This document shows, piece by piece, positions 44,827-53,646 of a stretch of DNA of 64,000 nucleotides. How positions within the stretch are numbered: position 1 is the stretch's first letter; each line of letters opens with the position of its first letter. Position numbers and translations under genes: made by a program. The notes under the pieces are model-generated. The model had not been told where the DNA came from, searched no databases, and was given only the letters and a program-made list of their open reading frames with translations. The stretch is from Adhaeribacter arboris (GTDB taxonomy: Bacteria; Bacteroidota; Bacteroidia; Cytophagales; Hymenobacteraceae), in assembly GCF_003023845.1 (NCBI RefSeq), contig NZ_PYFT01000001.1:3162001-3226000 (forward strand), written 5' to 3'.

Positions 44827-46425
44827 ATGGGTGCTTCTTCGTCAATGTCAGATAAAACGCCAGTAAATAACCAAAACTTAATCCCGCTTTCCTTCATTAT
44901 GCTCCTGGCGCTGGTCATTCGCTTGCTGGCGGCTTTTTTTTCCCGCGGTTATGCTTTTCACGATGATCATTTTGATGTGATTGAAATTGCGCAGAATTGG
45001 GTGTACGGTTTACCTATCTGGATTCACGATAAAATTCCGCCGCGGCACAGTATGTTTTACGCCGGAATTCATTATCTCCTCTTTTACATCTGCGAAGCCT
45101 TAGGATTGACCAGCCCAACGGGAAAAATGACGGTTGTTCGGTTGCTGCACGCGCTTTACTCACTGCTGGTAGTGTATTACGGTTACAAGATCACCGAAAT
45201 GCTTTCAAATCAACGCAATGCCCGCCTGGTAGGTTTAATGCTCGCTCTTATCTGGTTTATGCCGTTTATGAGTGTGCGTAACCTGGTAGAAATGACGTGT
45301 ATTCCGCCTTATTTGGCTGCTTTTTATTTAATTTTAAAACCTGAAACCAGCAACAAACGCTTACTATTTTGGCGTTACTTTGGCGCCGGAGCGTTACTGG
45401 CGCTTTCATTCGTGCTACGCTATCATGTTTTGCTATTGGTAGTCGGAATGGGTTTGGTGCTACTTTACCAAAAGCAATGGTTAAAAGTAATTTACCTGGG
45501 CCTGGGTTTCTTTATCCTAGCTTTCCTGATTCAGGGCACGATAGACCTAACTTTTTATAAATTCCCGTTTCACTCGGTAGTTACTTATTTTTTATATAAT
45601 TCAGATAAAGCTTACAGCTACAGTACGGGTCCGGTTTACCGTTATGTTTTAACTATTTTAGGTTTTTTAGTGCCGCCCTTGAGTGTGTACCTACTCGTAG
45701 GATACGCCCGTACTGCCAAAATAGCGCCTACGCTCTTTGTATCCGGACTTGTCTTTTTCGTAGTGCATTCGGCTTTCCCGAACAAACAAGAACGGTTTAT
45801 TCTGCCGCTATTCCCGATTATAATTATTCTGGGGGTAATTGGGTGGCAAAGCTTTGTGCAACAATCTAAATTTTGGCAAACCCGCCGCAAGTTGCTGGCT
45901 GCTAGCTGGACTTTCTTCTGGATTTTAAATATTATGGCAGCTGTATTGCTGGCATTTACTTACACCAAAAAAAGCAGAATCGCCCCTTTAGTGTATCTTT
46001 CGCATAAAGAAAATTTACACGGAATTTTACTTGAGTTTGGGGATAATAGCGTTAAAATGCCGCCTTTGTTTTACCTGGGCCGCATGGCCACCGAAGCCGA
46101 AACTTTTATTTCTGATAAAAAGAATATGTGGCGTAGCTACAAAGCCGGTAAGCCCTTGCCCGAAAATTTTGTGATGGTATACAGTTTAAACAACGATAAA
46201 CCATTGAATAAACTAAAGGCCGAAGTAAACCCCCAATATGCCCCTAATTACGTAGTAGTGGTTGGTCAGGATAATCTAGAAAAGCGCTTACAACGGCTTC
46301 GCACCTTTTATCCTAATCTTAAACTAGATCAAACCATTGCCCCATCGCTTTACGACCAGGTATTACACCGTTTTAATCCCCGGGTGCACAAAGACGAACA
46401 CGTTTGGATATACCAGATTATGTAA
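44827..46425 (+). CDS. Multi-pass glycosyltransferase of the GT22/mannosyltransferase type
   Basis: A 532-residue membrane protein with roughly ten hydrophobic segments between residues 15 and 380 and a soluble C-terminal region. It shows the acidic luminal pair in AFHDDHFD after the first segment, and the GT22-like segment HSAFPNKQERFILPLFP in which NKQERF matches the HKExRF family pattern. Such enzymes transfer sugars from polyprenyl-phosphate donors to outward-facing acceptors. Acceptor unknown. GtrA, which flips polyprenyl-linked sugars, is encoded convergently 8 bp away, a fitting partner. The exact start (ATG 44827 or a few codons later) is not certain. Confidence 0.78.
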   Translation: MGASSSMSDKTPVNNQNLIPLSFIMLLALVIRLLAAFFSRGYAFHDDHFDVIEIAQNWVYGLPIWIHDKIPPRHSMFYAGIHYLLFYICEALGLTSPTGKMTVVRLLHALYSLLVVYYGYKITEMLSNQRNARLVGLMLALIWFMPFMSVRNLVEMTCIPPYLAAFYLILKPETSNKRLLFWRYFGAGALLALSFVLRYHVLLLVVGMGLVLLYQKQWLKVIYLGLGFFILAFLIQGTIDLTFYKFPFHSVVTYFLYNSDKAYSYSTGPVYRYVLTILGFLVPPLSVYLLVGYARTAKIAPTLFVSGLVFFVVHSAFPNKQERFILPLFPIIIILGVIGWQSFVQQSKFWQTRRKLLAASWTFFWILNIMAAVLLAFTYTKKSRIAPLVYLSHKENLHGILLEFGDNSVKMPPLFYLGRMATEAETFISDKKNMWRSYKAGKPLPENFVMVYSLNNDKPLNKLKAEVNPQYAPNYVVVVGQDNLEKRLQRLRTFYPNLKLDQTIAPSLYDQVLHRFNPRVHKDEHVWIYQIM

Positions 46426-46433
46426 GCTGGTAT

Positions 46434-46829
46434 TTACCGATTAAAAGTATACAGGTAGTTAAAGGAAAAATTCCAGAATAAAATCAAGATAATGGCACAC
46501 AACTTAGCCACGTAAAAATTCAACTGCGCCTTTTCCGATAGAAGGTATACAATCAGGTTATTTAAGATTAAACCCCCCAGAGAAATAAGCAAAAATTTTG
46601 AAAACTGCAGCGCAATGCTTGGGTCGGCACTCCGGAACGTCCAGATTCGATTTAAGAAATAATTACTGACACAGGCAATGGTAAACCCCAAACTATTAGC
46701 CAAGTATTTATTCCAGCGCAATTTTTCTTTAACTAAATAGGTAAAACTAAAATCGAGCACTAACCCCGAAAACCCAACGATTCCGAACTTCAGGAATTTA
46801 ATTATTAAGGCAGGAAGCGTCTCGAACAT
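46434..46829 (-). CDS. GtrA family membrane protein
   Basis: A 131-residue protein with four hydrophobic segments and the GtrA-type opening FLKFGIVGFSGLVLDFSFTYL, then NSLGFTIACVSNYFLNRIWTF and a final FSFNYLYTF. GtrA proteins are thought to move undecaprenyl-phosphate-linked sugars across the membrane, feeding membrane glycosyltransferases such as the convergent gene at 44827-46425. Length is normal. The pair is convergent, so not one operon, but functional linkage is plausible. Confidence 0.87.
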   Translation of the reverse strand: MFETLPALIIKFLKFGIVGFSGLVLDFSFTYLVKEKLRWNKYLANSLGFTIACVSNYFLNRIWTFRSADPSIALQFSKFLLISLGGLILNNLIVYLLSEKAQLNFYVAKLCAIILILFWNFSFNYLYTFNR

Positions 46830-46899
46830 GCAATTTCTCTTTAATGCAGCAAATTAATGGGCATTTAGCTGCCTATAAAGTAAAAAGGCAAATAATTAA

Positions 46900-46931
46900 A
46901 AATCCGCCAGATTTTAAGGGTTGGCGGGTTT
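46900..46931 (-). terminator. Terminator after the exported unknown gene
   Basis: A 10-bp stem with one mismatch (46900-46909 with 46922-46931) around a 12-nt loop, with a T-rich stretch on the minus strand after it. It lies about 140 bp after the stop at 47070. Confidence 0.55.
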
Positions 46932-47069
46932 AGCTAATTTTACCCATTTCATTACCTATTATGGCCCGAAAGTAACTTCGGCGCTCCAGTGCCTCAGTGA
47001 ATCTGATTAGTTAAAGAGATTATACACACTTCCAGCCTAAAATATTGCATTTAAAAGTTTGCTGGATAT

Positions 47070-47675
47070 CTATTTGGTAGCGGTAGCCGGCCTGGGAGGA
47101 TTTATCATAATGTGGGCATTATGCTTACCTGGGTCCATAATCCAGGGCAAGCCGGGACCATCCGGCTTAAGCGGCAGACCGGTGCTTTCGGCAGTAGCAA
47201 ATGGAATGTAAACCACCGAACGGATGTAGCCATTTTTTACTTCGCCGGTTGTTTTATCAAAATCTTCGTCGTTAGCTGAAATAGAAAACAAAGTGGTTGG
47301 ATTTTTCGGCATTTTCAACTTGCCGGATTTGGCTTCTTGCTCCCGGGCATCAAAAATTTCCTGACCCGATTTACCTTCTTTTCGCAAAGCGCGGCCCCGG
47401 GCCATAAACGGTTCTAAATCTTTATGGTAGCACGATGCACTAAATCCTTTTTGTTTGGGATCATCGGCGAGGCAAATTAATTCGTTGGTACCTTTCCGGA
47501 GCAGTACTAGATTACCATCGCCGGTATACCCGTAAACAGCCGCACCCTCGCGTTTATCCGCCGGAGCCGCCATTACAGCAGCCTTAATCTGAATTTCGGG
47601 GGTAGGAACCGTGGTTTGAGCAAAACAAGAAAAACCGGGCGCAGTAACGAGTAAAAACGCGAATAACTTTTTCAT
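47070..47675 (-). CDS. Exported protein of unknown function
   Basis: A 201-residue exported protein. ATG 47675 is preferred because it opens directly into a signal peptide ending CFAQ; the frame runs on to 47735 without signal-like sequence. The mature protein has a short N-terminal region, then EGAAVYGYTGDGNLVLLRKG and a conserved-looking C-terminal part with GLPWIMDPGKHNAHIMINPP, where paired His and Asp could bind a metal. I do not recognise the family. It stands alone on the minus strand. Confidence 0.75.
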   Translation of the reverse strand: MKKLFAFLLVTAPGFSCFAQTTVPTPEIQIKAAVMAAPADKREGAAVYGYTGDGNLVLLRKGTNELICLADDPKQKGFSASCYHKDLEPFMARGRALRKEGKSGQEIFDAREQEAKSGKLKMPKNPTTLFSISANDEDFDKTTGEVKNGYIRSVVYIPFATAESTGLPLKPDGPGLPWIMDPGKHNAHIMINPPRPATATK

Positions 47676-47862
47676 AGCCAGATACTTTACGTTTATTTTA
47701 TTTATAAAAAAATTAAATCCGTCAATAATTAACAAGGTAAAGATTTACCAAAACCGCAGAATTAAAAGTACTATTTTATTCGTGAATTAAGTATTACCCA
47801 ACATCTATAATTTATCCGGATGAAATAAGGACCTTACCGGGTAGTTACCTTATTTTATAAAA

Positions 47863-49107
47863 TTAGCTCCAATTTTTGTCCGGCTTTTTGTTCAAACGTT
47901 TTGCGGCGGCAATTACATCTGCTAGCTCCACCGGATCGCTGAAAGGATCAGGATCGAGAACCGTAACTCGGTTTAGTTCTTTTTGCCAGCGTCGTAGTTC
48001 GGCTATATAGGGTTCATGCGGTTGCCGCCTTAATACATCACCTTCCAGGATTAAATTGCAGATGCCATTATTCAGCCATTCGCCGGTGTGCCAATCAGGC
48101 ATATCTACGGCCGGGAATAAACAAATGCCGTGCAGGTCCATGCCAGCATCCACCGCCGCCAACGATTCCTCCATTACATCTTTCAACCAGGCTGTCCTCC
48201 CTTCTTTTAATCCACTGGTTTCTCCAATAATCATGGGTCGGCGATAGCGCTCCCAAACCAGTCGAAGCAAATCACAAAGCGGCTTTATGCGATCATCATC
48301 GGGTGGTAAAGCTTGGTGGGGTCCATGTTCACGGTATTCCATCTGGCCAAAAGAATAATTATTAGCCCCTACAATGTCGAGTATTTCGGGCGAACCACCT
48401 AGTTCCGGAAGCTCTTTGCCATAAAGTATATCCCAAGCCAGGAAAGTATCTACGTACGTTTCGTGGTGCGCAGCAGCCTCTTGGTCGGGCCGATCGCGGG
48501 GAGCTACTACTTGCACCAAAGGATCAATGTGTATCATGCGGGCATCGGGTGTTACTTCGCGAATGGCTTTTACTCCGGCTATAGCGGCTTTACATAAATT
48601 TAAACGCAATTGAAAACGATCCTCCTTTGTGTTTTTATAAGGCGCTACCCAGCCCCATTCGCCGCCGCAAAAAGAAAAAAAAGTTATTTCGTTGATGGGA
48701 GTAAAAAAGTACGGGCCTGGCAATTTTGGAGTTACATACTCGGCTGCGGCCCGGCAATAAGCCGCAAAACGCTCCACGAAGTTATCTAAAAACGGGTCTA
48801 AATCATCGGGGTAACCATAGTGGCATAAATCCCAGATAGGCAAAATCTTATTCTGATTCATGGCTTCCAGCATGGGATCGATGCACGAAAAATCGTATTT
48901 ACCGTTGGTATCTACCAGTGGCCAAGGAATTCCTTCACGGGCTACTGCAATACCCAAAGACCGGAGCAACTCATAATCTTGCTGCACAAACTGGTGGTGT
49001 TGGGTTTCGTGAACCAGGTTGCGGCGCTTTTTATCTTTCCAAAGAAAGGTGGAACACTCGAAGCCGGAAATAAAAAATGTAGGAAAGATACCTGGTTTCT
49101 GTGCCAT
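47863..49107 (-). CDS. GH1-like (clan GH-A) glycoside hydrolase
   Basis: A 414-residue TIM-barrel protein. The acid/base pair Asn139-Glu140 lies in FTPINEITFF and the nucleophile Glu296 in MIIGETSGL, the two-Glu layout of retaining clan GH-A enzymes and closest in spacing to GH1. The start ISGFECSTFLW recalls the GH1 barrel opening. Both motifs are variant (INE-I instead of NEP, GETSG instead of TENG), so it is probably a distant GH1-related family. No signal peptide, so it acts inside the cell. Substrate unknown. A cupin gene ends 231 bp upstream on the same strand. Confidence 0.75.
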   Translation of the reverse strand: MAQKPGIFPTFFISGFECSTFLWKDKKRRNLVHETQHHQFVQQDYELLRSLGIAVAREGIPWPLVDTNGKYDFSCIDPMLEAMNQNKILPIWDLCHYGYPDDLDPFLDNFVERFAAYCRAAAEYVTPKLPGPYFFTPINEITFFSFCGGEWGWVAPYKNTKEDRFQLRLNLCKAAIAGVKAIREVTPDARMIHIDPLVQVVAPRDRPDQEAAAHHETYVDTFLAWDILYGKELPELGGSPEILDIVGANNYSFGQMEYREHGPHQALPPDDDRIKPLCDLLRLVWERYRRPMIIGETSGLKEGRTAWLKDVMEESLAAVDAGMDLHGICLFPAVDMPDWHTGEWLNNGICNLILEGDVLRRQPHEPYIAELRRWQKELNRVTVLDPDPFSDPVELADVIAAAKRLNKKPDKNWS

Positions 49108-49273
49108 ACCTTAGAGAATGATAATTTTATCTGTAATAAAGATAATGAGATTTCGAAAAGAAGTATCCAATGAAGTTCCCTAACCACATAATGCAAGCAA
49201 GTAAAAGAATAAAATTAAACAAGCATTTAATTCAGCTTAAACCACTGAATAATAGTATATGTCCGTTAAATAT

Positions 49274-49323
49274 AAAATCTGCTAGGCAATTACTTACGTG
49301 TAGTAAGGTAAGTAGCAGATTTT
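49274..49323 (-). terminator. Terminator after the cupin gene
   Basis: A 10-bp outer stem (49274-49283 with 49314-49323) and a short inner stem. The outer arms end in A/T runs giving U-rich RNA on the minus strand. It lies 15 bp after the stop at 49339. Confidence 0.7.
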
Positions 49324-49338
49324 GCTTACCTTGCTTAA

Positions 49339-49668
49339 CTAATCTACAATAAAAACAGTAGCTCCATTCACCGAAGCTATTTTGTGCGCATCTACATTAT
49401 CGGCTACGGCAAAAGAATCTCCGGCCTGAATAGTTATGGTACGACCGTCTTCTAAAGTAATTTGCAGCGAACCCGCTAATACGAGTACAACATGTCCCCG
49501 GTGGCACCAATGATTGGATTGATAATCGGTCAGGTATTGGACTAACTGCACCCGAACATTACCCATACTCCAGATTTTGTTTAAGGCAGCACCACTTAAA
49601 CCAGGAATTTCGGTAATATCTACGTCGTCCCAGTTAATGTGCTGAAAAGGTATGTTTTCAATTTTCAT
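49339..49668 (-). CDS. DHCW-motif-type cupin protein
   Basis: A 109-residue single-domain cupin. ATG 49668 (MKIENIPFQHINW) is preferred; the frame extends 11 codons further to an alternative start. The first cupin motif shows SNHWCHRGHVVLVLAG, matching the DHCW-type cupins with His and Cys at the metal site, and the second shows DSFAVADNVDAHKI with the final His. Small cupins of this type have no firm function. It is followed by a terminator; the MFS gene lies 61 bp upstream on the same strand, so co-transcription is possible. Confidence 0.85.
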   Translation of the reverse strand: MKIENIPFQHINWDDVDITEIPGLSGAALNKIWSMGNVRVQLVQYLTDYQSNHWCHRGHVVLVLAGSLQITLEDGRTITIQAGDSFAVADNVDAHKIASVNGATVFIVD

Positions 49669-49729
49669 AGGATTTAAATAAAATTTTCCCGGTGGAATCA
49701 CGCAAACATTTAAGAATATGCAGGCACTT

Positions 49730-50929
49730 TTATGCTACAATTGGCTGAGGTTTGGCAAAACGCAAATGCACCAGCAAAGCCAGTACTGATAAAATTATAC
49801 CTATTATTACGACACCTTGCCATTGCCAAAGATGCCAAAGTTGACTCGCCAGGAAAGTACCGGAGGCACCTCCCAAAAAATAAGTTACCATATACACCGT
49901 ATTCAGGCGGTTTCGAGCTTCAGGGCGTAAAGAAAAAATAAGCGTTTGATTCGAAATATGAGTGGCTTGTACGCCTAAATCCAGCAAAATTACCCCAGCT
50001 ACTAATCCAACATAACTACTCCCGGAAACACCGAATATCAGGTAAGATAAAATAATTAGACCAATGCTGTAAGTAGTTACTTGCTGCGAATTGCCTTTAT
50101 CGCTGATTCGGCCCATAAACGAAGCCCCTAAAGCGCCGAAAGCCCCTACCAATCCAAAGGCGCCGGCCACATCGCTGCCCGCATTAAACGGGGACTCCCG
50201 TAATAAAAAAACCAAAGTAGTCCAGAAAGCGGCAAAACTGGCAAAGCACAAAGCACCTCGTATGGCCGCCATCCGCAGCATTGGCTCTTCCCGGATGAGC
50301 GAAATAAGTGATTGCATTAAACTCTTGTAATTACCTTTATATTCCGGATATACTTCCGGTAATAAAAAATAAAGCAATATCCAGAGCAGCACCATTACCA
50401 AACCGGCAATAATAAATATGGCCCGCCAACCCAGATGCGCTCCCACAAAACCACTGATGGTACGCGATAACAATATGCCAATTAATAAACCGCTCATTAC
50501 AAAACCTACCGTGCGGCCCCGTTCTTCGGGCCGGGCCAGGTGAGCGGCCATGGGTATTAACAACTGGGGCGTAACCGAAGTAGCTCCGATTAAAAAGCTG
50601 GCAACCATTAAAAAGGTACTGTTGGGAGAAAAAGCGGCCAACAGCAGAGCGGCTATAATCATCCCGAAGTTGAACATGATCAGCTTTTTACGTTGGAGCA
50701 TATCGCCCAGCGGAATGATAAAAAGCATCCCTACCGCGTAACCTAATTGAGTGAGCATGGAGATACTGCCGGCCTTGGCTTCGGTAATCCGGAAAGTTCG
50801 GGCAATTTCGTCGAGTAAGGGCTGGTTATAGTATAAATTGGCTACTACTAACCCGGTGGCACTTGCCATTACCCAAAGATTTAACCGGGTTAAGGCGGGC
50901 GCTGCAACGGCAGCCGTATTTTTAGTCAT
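49730..50929 (-). CDS. MFS transporter
   Basis: A 399-residue integral membrane protein with about twelve hydrophobic segments and a central cytoplasmic loop (about 190-215). It opens with GLVVANLYYNQPLLDEIA, has the MFS loop LGDMLQRKKLIMF after the second segment, and RPEERGRTVGFVMSG in the fourth to fifth region. The layout is that of drug/sugar efflux-type MFS proteins (YnfM/arabinose-efflux-like). ATG 50929 is chosen over a TTG three codons earlier. Substrate unknown. The cupin gene follows 61 bp downstream on the same strand. Confidence 0.88.
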   Translation of the reverse strand: MTKNTAAVAAPALTRLNLWVMASATGLVVANLYYNQPLLDEIARTFRITEAKAGSISMLTQLGYAVGMLFIIPLGDMLQRKKLIMFNFGMIIAALLLAAFSPNSTFLMVASFLIGATSVTPQLLIPMAAHLARPEERGRTVGFVMSGLLIGILLSRTISGFVGAHLGWRAIFIIAGLVMVLLWILLYFLLPEVYPEYKGNYKSLMQSLISLIREEPMLRMAAIRGALCFASFAAFWTTLVFLLRESPFNAGSDVAGAFGLVGAFGALGASFMGRISDKGNSQQVTTYSIGLIILSYLIFGVSGSSYVGLVAGVILLDLGVQATHISNQTLIFSLRPEARNRLNTVYMVTYFLGGASGTFLASQLWHLWQWQGVVIIGIILSVLALLVHLRFAKPQPIVA

Positions 50930-51091
50930 GTGATTCAATAATAAGGAACAAAAAACAAAGGCATTAGAAACAACTTGCGCTAAGATGTTACTGACGTAAG
51001 CTAAAATGGTTCACAATTATTTCGGTTTTATATTAGTGGAGATGTTGTTTTTACTTTCTTGAAAGAAACACTATTACGAAGTAAATAAAAA

Positions 51092-51116
51092 AACCCGCCG
51101 GAAATGCGGGCGGGTT
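51092..51116 (-). terminator. Terminator after the DinB-like gene
   Basis: A perfect 8-bp GC-rich stem (51092-51099 with 51109-51116) with a run of T following on the minus strand (complement of 51087-51093). It lies 27 bp after the stop at 51144. Confidence 0.88.
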
Positions 51117-51143
51117 GATAAGAAACTTTATAAAAAATAAATT

Positions 51144-51689
51144 TTAGAATAATTTTTCGCCGGGAGGGGTTACGCCTTTCAAACGCAGGTAAACTGTTGT
51201 CTGACCACGGTGGTGCGTTTGGTGTTCAAAAGCTTTCTCGAAAGCTAAACCCCGGTTTACGTCCATGTTAAATAACTTTACATTGCTGGCCATTTGCGCA
51301 TCGGTAGTGTTGTTTAAAGCACTAATTACAAAATCATAACTTTCCAGTACTACTTTACTAAGCGCCGCTTTGGTTTTATATTCATCGAGTTTTTCTAAGT
51401 TCTTACCTTGGTACGGATTAGCGGTGCCAGAAGCACCGGAAGCAAAATTAAAATTCGCATTAGCCAAGTGCAGCATTTGTTCCGCAAAACTGCGCATCTC
51501 CGGAGTAGGTTTAAAACTTGATCCAGCCTCCGGCATGGCATCTAAATACTCTTTGGTATAGGCTTTTGCCCTTTGCCAATCAGCAACCATTTGGCTTTTA
51601 GCCGGCGGATTAGCCGCGAAAGAAACTTTACTGGTAACCATTAAGGCTACCAAAAACAAAACGTTTAATAAAAGAGTACTTTTTTTCAT
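51144..51689 (-). CDS. Exported DinB-family protein
   Basis: A 181-residue DinB/YfiT-like four-helix-bundle protein. The metal ligands appear as a His in QMLHLANANF and the pair in FEHQTHHRGQTT, the standard HxxHHRGQ pattern. DinB-like proteins are usually cytosolic, but this one starts with a clear Sec signal peptide (residues 1-25, ending SFAAN), so it should act in the periplasm. Members include thiol transferases and other metal-dependent enzymes; the exported subgroup is not characterised. Monocistronic. Confidence 0.85.
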   Translation of the reverse strand: MKKSTLLLNVLFLVALMVTSKVSFAANPPAKSQMVADWQRAKAYTKEYLDAMPEAGSSFKPTPEMRSFAEQMLHLANANFNFASGASGTANPYQGKNLEKLDEYKTKAALSKVVLESYDFVISALNNTTDAQMASNVKLFNMDVNRGLAFEKAFEHQTHHRGQTTVYLRLKGVTPPGEKLF

Positions 51690-51870
51690 ATTAGGTTAGA
51701 GATTAAGGTTAGATAACAACATTATAATTACGCAAAACTAATGTACTGAAATTCTTTAACTACTGGTAAATAAATCAAGCATCTAAAATTTAATTTTTTA
51801 AGTACCATCTCCTTTATCTTAATCAAAACCAAATATTTGTGAAACGCCAAACTCTATTTACCGGAAAGCA

Positions 51871-52554
51871 TTATTCATACTTTTCCATATCCGGGAATAA
51901 GGGCAAGTAGGAATCTCGGATATCGTGCTGCGGTTGATGAATGGTAATAGCTACGCAACGGCCTTGTTCATCTATTTCAAAAGCAATACCAGCGGCTATA
52001 GCATCGCAAATAGTTATTTTGCTCTGCTTATTTGGCAATTTATAAGCAGCTGCTTTTATTGCTTCGGGATATTTTTGTTGAATAAACGCCCAGTTTGAAC
52101 CAACCTGTACAGAATCAGCCGTTCGAAAATAAGGGGAAGTAACGCGGATTTGGTTTACCCGGCTGGCTTCATCGGGCGCTCCCATGTTGGTAGTAAAATA
52201 GATAGTAGTTTGATGGCGAGTAGTATCAGGAGCATTGGCGGCGGGTTTCGAGAACCAGGTAGCCAAAGCTTTTCCCATGGCCGCATCACTTACGTCGGGT
52301 TTACCTAAACGAGCACCAACCTGCTCGGCTTTTTCCTGTAATTTTGTAAGACCAATACTCTTTCCCGGATTAATTAACTGGCTGGCTTTTACTTCTGGAA
52401 CTGTTGGCTTAGCATCCGTGGTAAGTTCTGCAGGATTATTTGATTCTAGCTTCTGGTGGCTAACGGCGGTATTTTCTTGCTTACCCGAACAAGCTTGTAA
52501 GCTTAGCCACACGAGTAAAGTGCAAATAATTTTTACCTTACCAATTTGTTTCAT
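51871..52554 (-). CDS. Lipoprotein of unknown function
   Basis: A 227-residue lipoprotein: signal peptide and lipobox LQACS (Cys22), a Glu/Asn/Pro-rich spacer (about 25-60), and a compact domain with GLTKLQEKAEQVGARLGKPD, DAAMGKALATWFSK and VNQIRVTSPYFRTADSVQVG. I chose ATG 52554 over the TTG one codon earlier. The domain, with an early Gly-Lys-Pro-Asp turn and a QIRVTSP strand, looks like a small alpha/beta fold similar in feel to outer-membrane assembly lipoproteins, but I cannot place it. It stands between a DinB-like gene and an SDR gene on the same strand. Confidence 0.72.
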   Translation of the reverse strand: MKQIGKVKIICTLLVWLSLQACSGKQENTAVSHQKLESNNPAELTTDAKPTVPEVKASQLINPGKSIGLTKLQEKAEQVGARLGKPDVSDAAMGKALATWFSKPAANAPDTTRHQTTIYFTTNMGAPDEASRVNQIRVTSPYFRTADSVQVGSNWAFIQQKYPEAIKAAAYKLPNKQSKITICDAIAAGIAFEIDEQGRCVAITIHQPQHDIRDSYLPLFPDMEKYE

Positions 52555-52781
52555 CAATTTTTTGTCGCCTATTTAGGTTTGGAAAAAGCCTATTAAGAAT
52601 ATAAACTTTGTGCGGGAAAAATACTTTTTAAATGGTGCGTTACACTTGGAGGGCAAGGCCAGGCTCATTAACATCTTCACGCAATTTGCAAGTTTTATGG
52701 GATAATAGAAACTAGTAGAACACCATTTTACCCGCTTAGGGCTACCACAATCACTTAAAATTGCCTCTAATTTTCTTTAAA

Positions 52782-53564
52782 CTAAGCTACTTCTTTTTCC
52801 GTCATTTTACGCACAATGGCCGTTACTAATTTACGGGGAGCAAATCGGGCGGAATTAGCAGTTAACCAATTTCGGAAGCCGTGAATAGCCACCGTTTTAC
52901 CGGACATTAAAGCTTTATACCCGTAAGCCGCCACTTCGGCGGAGGTCGGCAACTTTTTAGCTTTAAATAATTTTGAACCTTCTAATGCGGCCGCTTCCAG
53001 GAATCCCGACTCGGTAGGTCCCGGGCACAAAGCCGTAACCATTACCCCAGTTCCCTGTAGCTCATTAGCTATGGCCTCCGAAAACGACAATACGTACGCC
53101 TTAGTAGCAAAATACACGGCCATCAATGGGCCGGGCTGAAAAGAAGCCGTTGAGGCTACGTTTAAAATCCGACCAGACCGGCGCTTTACCATCTCACGGG
53201 CAAAAACTTTGGTAAAATGAGTTAGACTGGTGATGTTCAGGTTAATCATCTGTTCTTCTTTGGCCCAATCTGTTTCGACAAAAAGCCCGAAACCACCAAA
53301 ACCCGCGTTATTTACCAGGTAGTCGATAATTATATTTTTGGATTGTAGCTCCGTATAGATGGCTGAAACAGCATTTGAATTACTTAAATCCTGTGAGAGG
53401 GCTATGGCCTGTATGCCGTAAGTTGACTCTAATTCCTGCGCGATCTGGATTAATCTTGATTCGCTACGGGCCACCAGTACCAAATTATGTTGGTGCCGGG
53501 CAAATTCTTTCGCCAGTTCGTAGCCAATGCCGCCCGATGCCCCGGTAATTAAAGCCGTTTTCAT
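52782..53564 (-). CDS. Short-chain dehydrogenase/reductase
   Basis: A 260-residue NAD(P)-dependent oxidoreductase. ATG 53564 opens directly into the first strand with TGASGGIG (residues 7-14); the frame extends 11 more codons without family sequence. Catalytic Ser138, Tyr151 and Lys155 lie in VASTASFQPG and YFATK, and NNAG is at 85-88. The C-terminal part, with PGPTESGF, is like those of lipid- and sterol-active SDRs of the DltE/YqjQ kind. Substrate unknown. It ends 80 bp after the ALDH gene stop on the same strand. Confidence 0.92.
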   Translation of the reverse strand: MKTALITGASGGIGYELAKEFARHQHNLVLVARSESRLIQIAQELESTYGIQAIALSQDLSNSNAVSAIYTELQSKNIIIDYLVNNAGFGGFGLFVETDWAKEEQMINLNITSLTHFTKVFAREMVKRRSGRILNVASTASFQPGPLMAVYFATKAYVLSFSEAIANELQGTGVMVTALCPGPTESGFLEAAALEGSKLFKAKKLPTSAEVAAYGYKALMSGKTVAIHGFRNWLTANSARFAPRKLVTAIVRKMTEKEVA

Positions 53565-53646
53565 ATGATTGCTGGTTGGTGCTCTATTTAAAACCAAAAG
53601 TCTTCCACTATGTTTAAGTGTTGTTTCGCCGAAGTACTTAATTAGC

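Noticed and set aside
49170-49352. 60-codon plus-strand ORF between the glycosidase and cupin genes
   Set aside because: Crosses the cupin terminator and overlaps the cupin gene end; no features.
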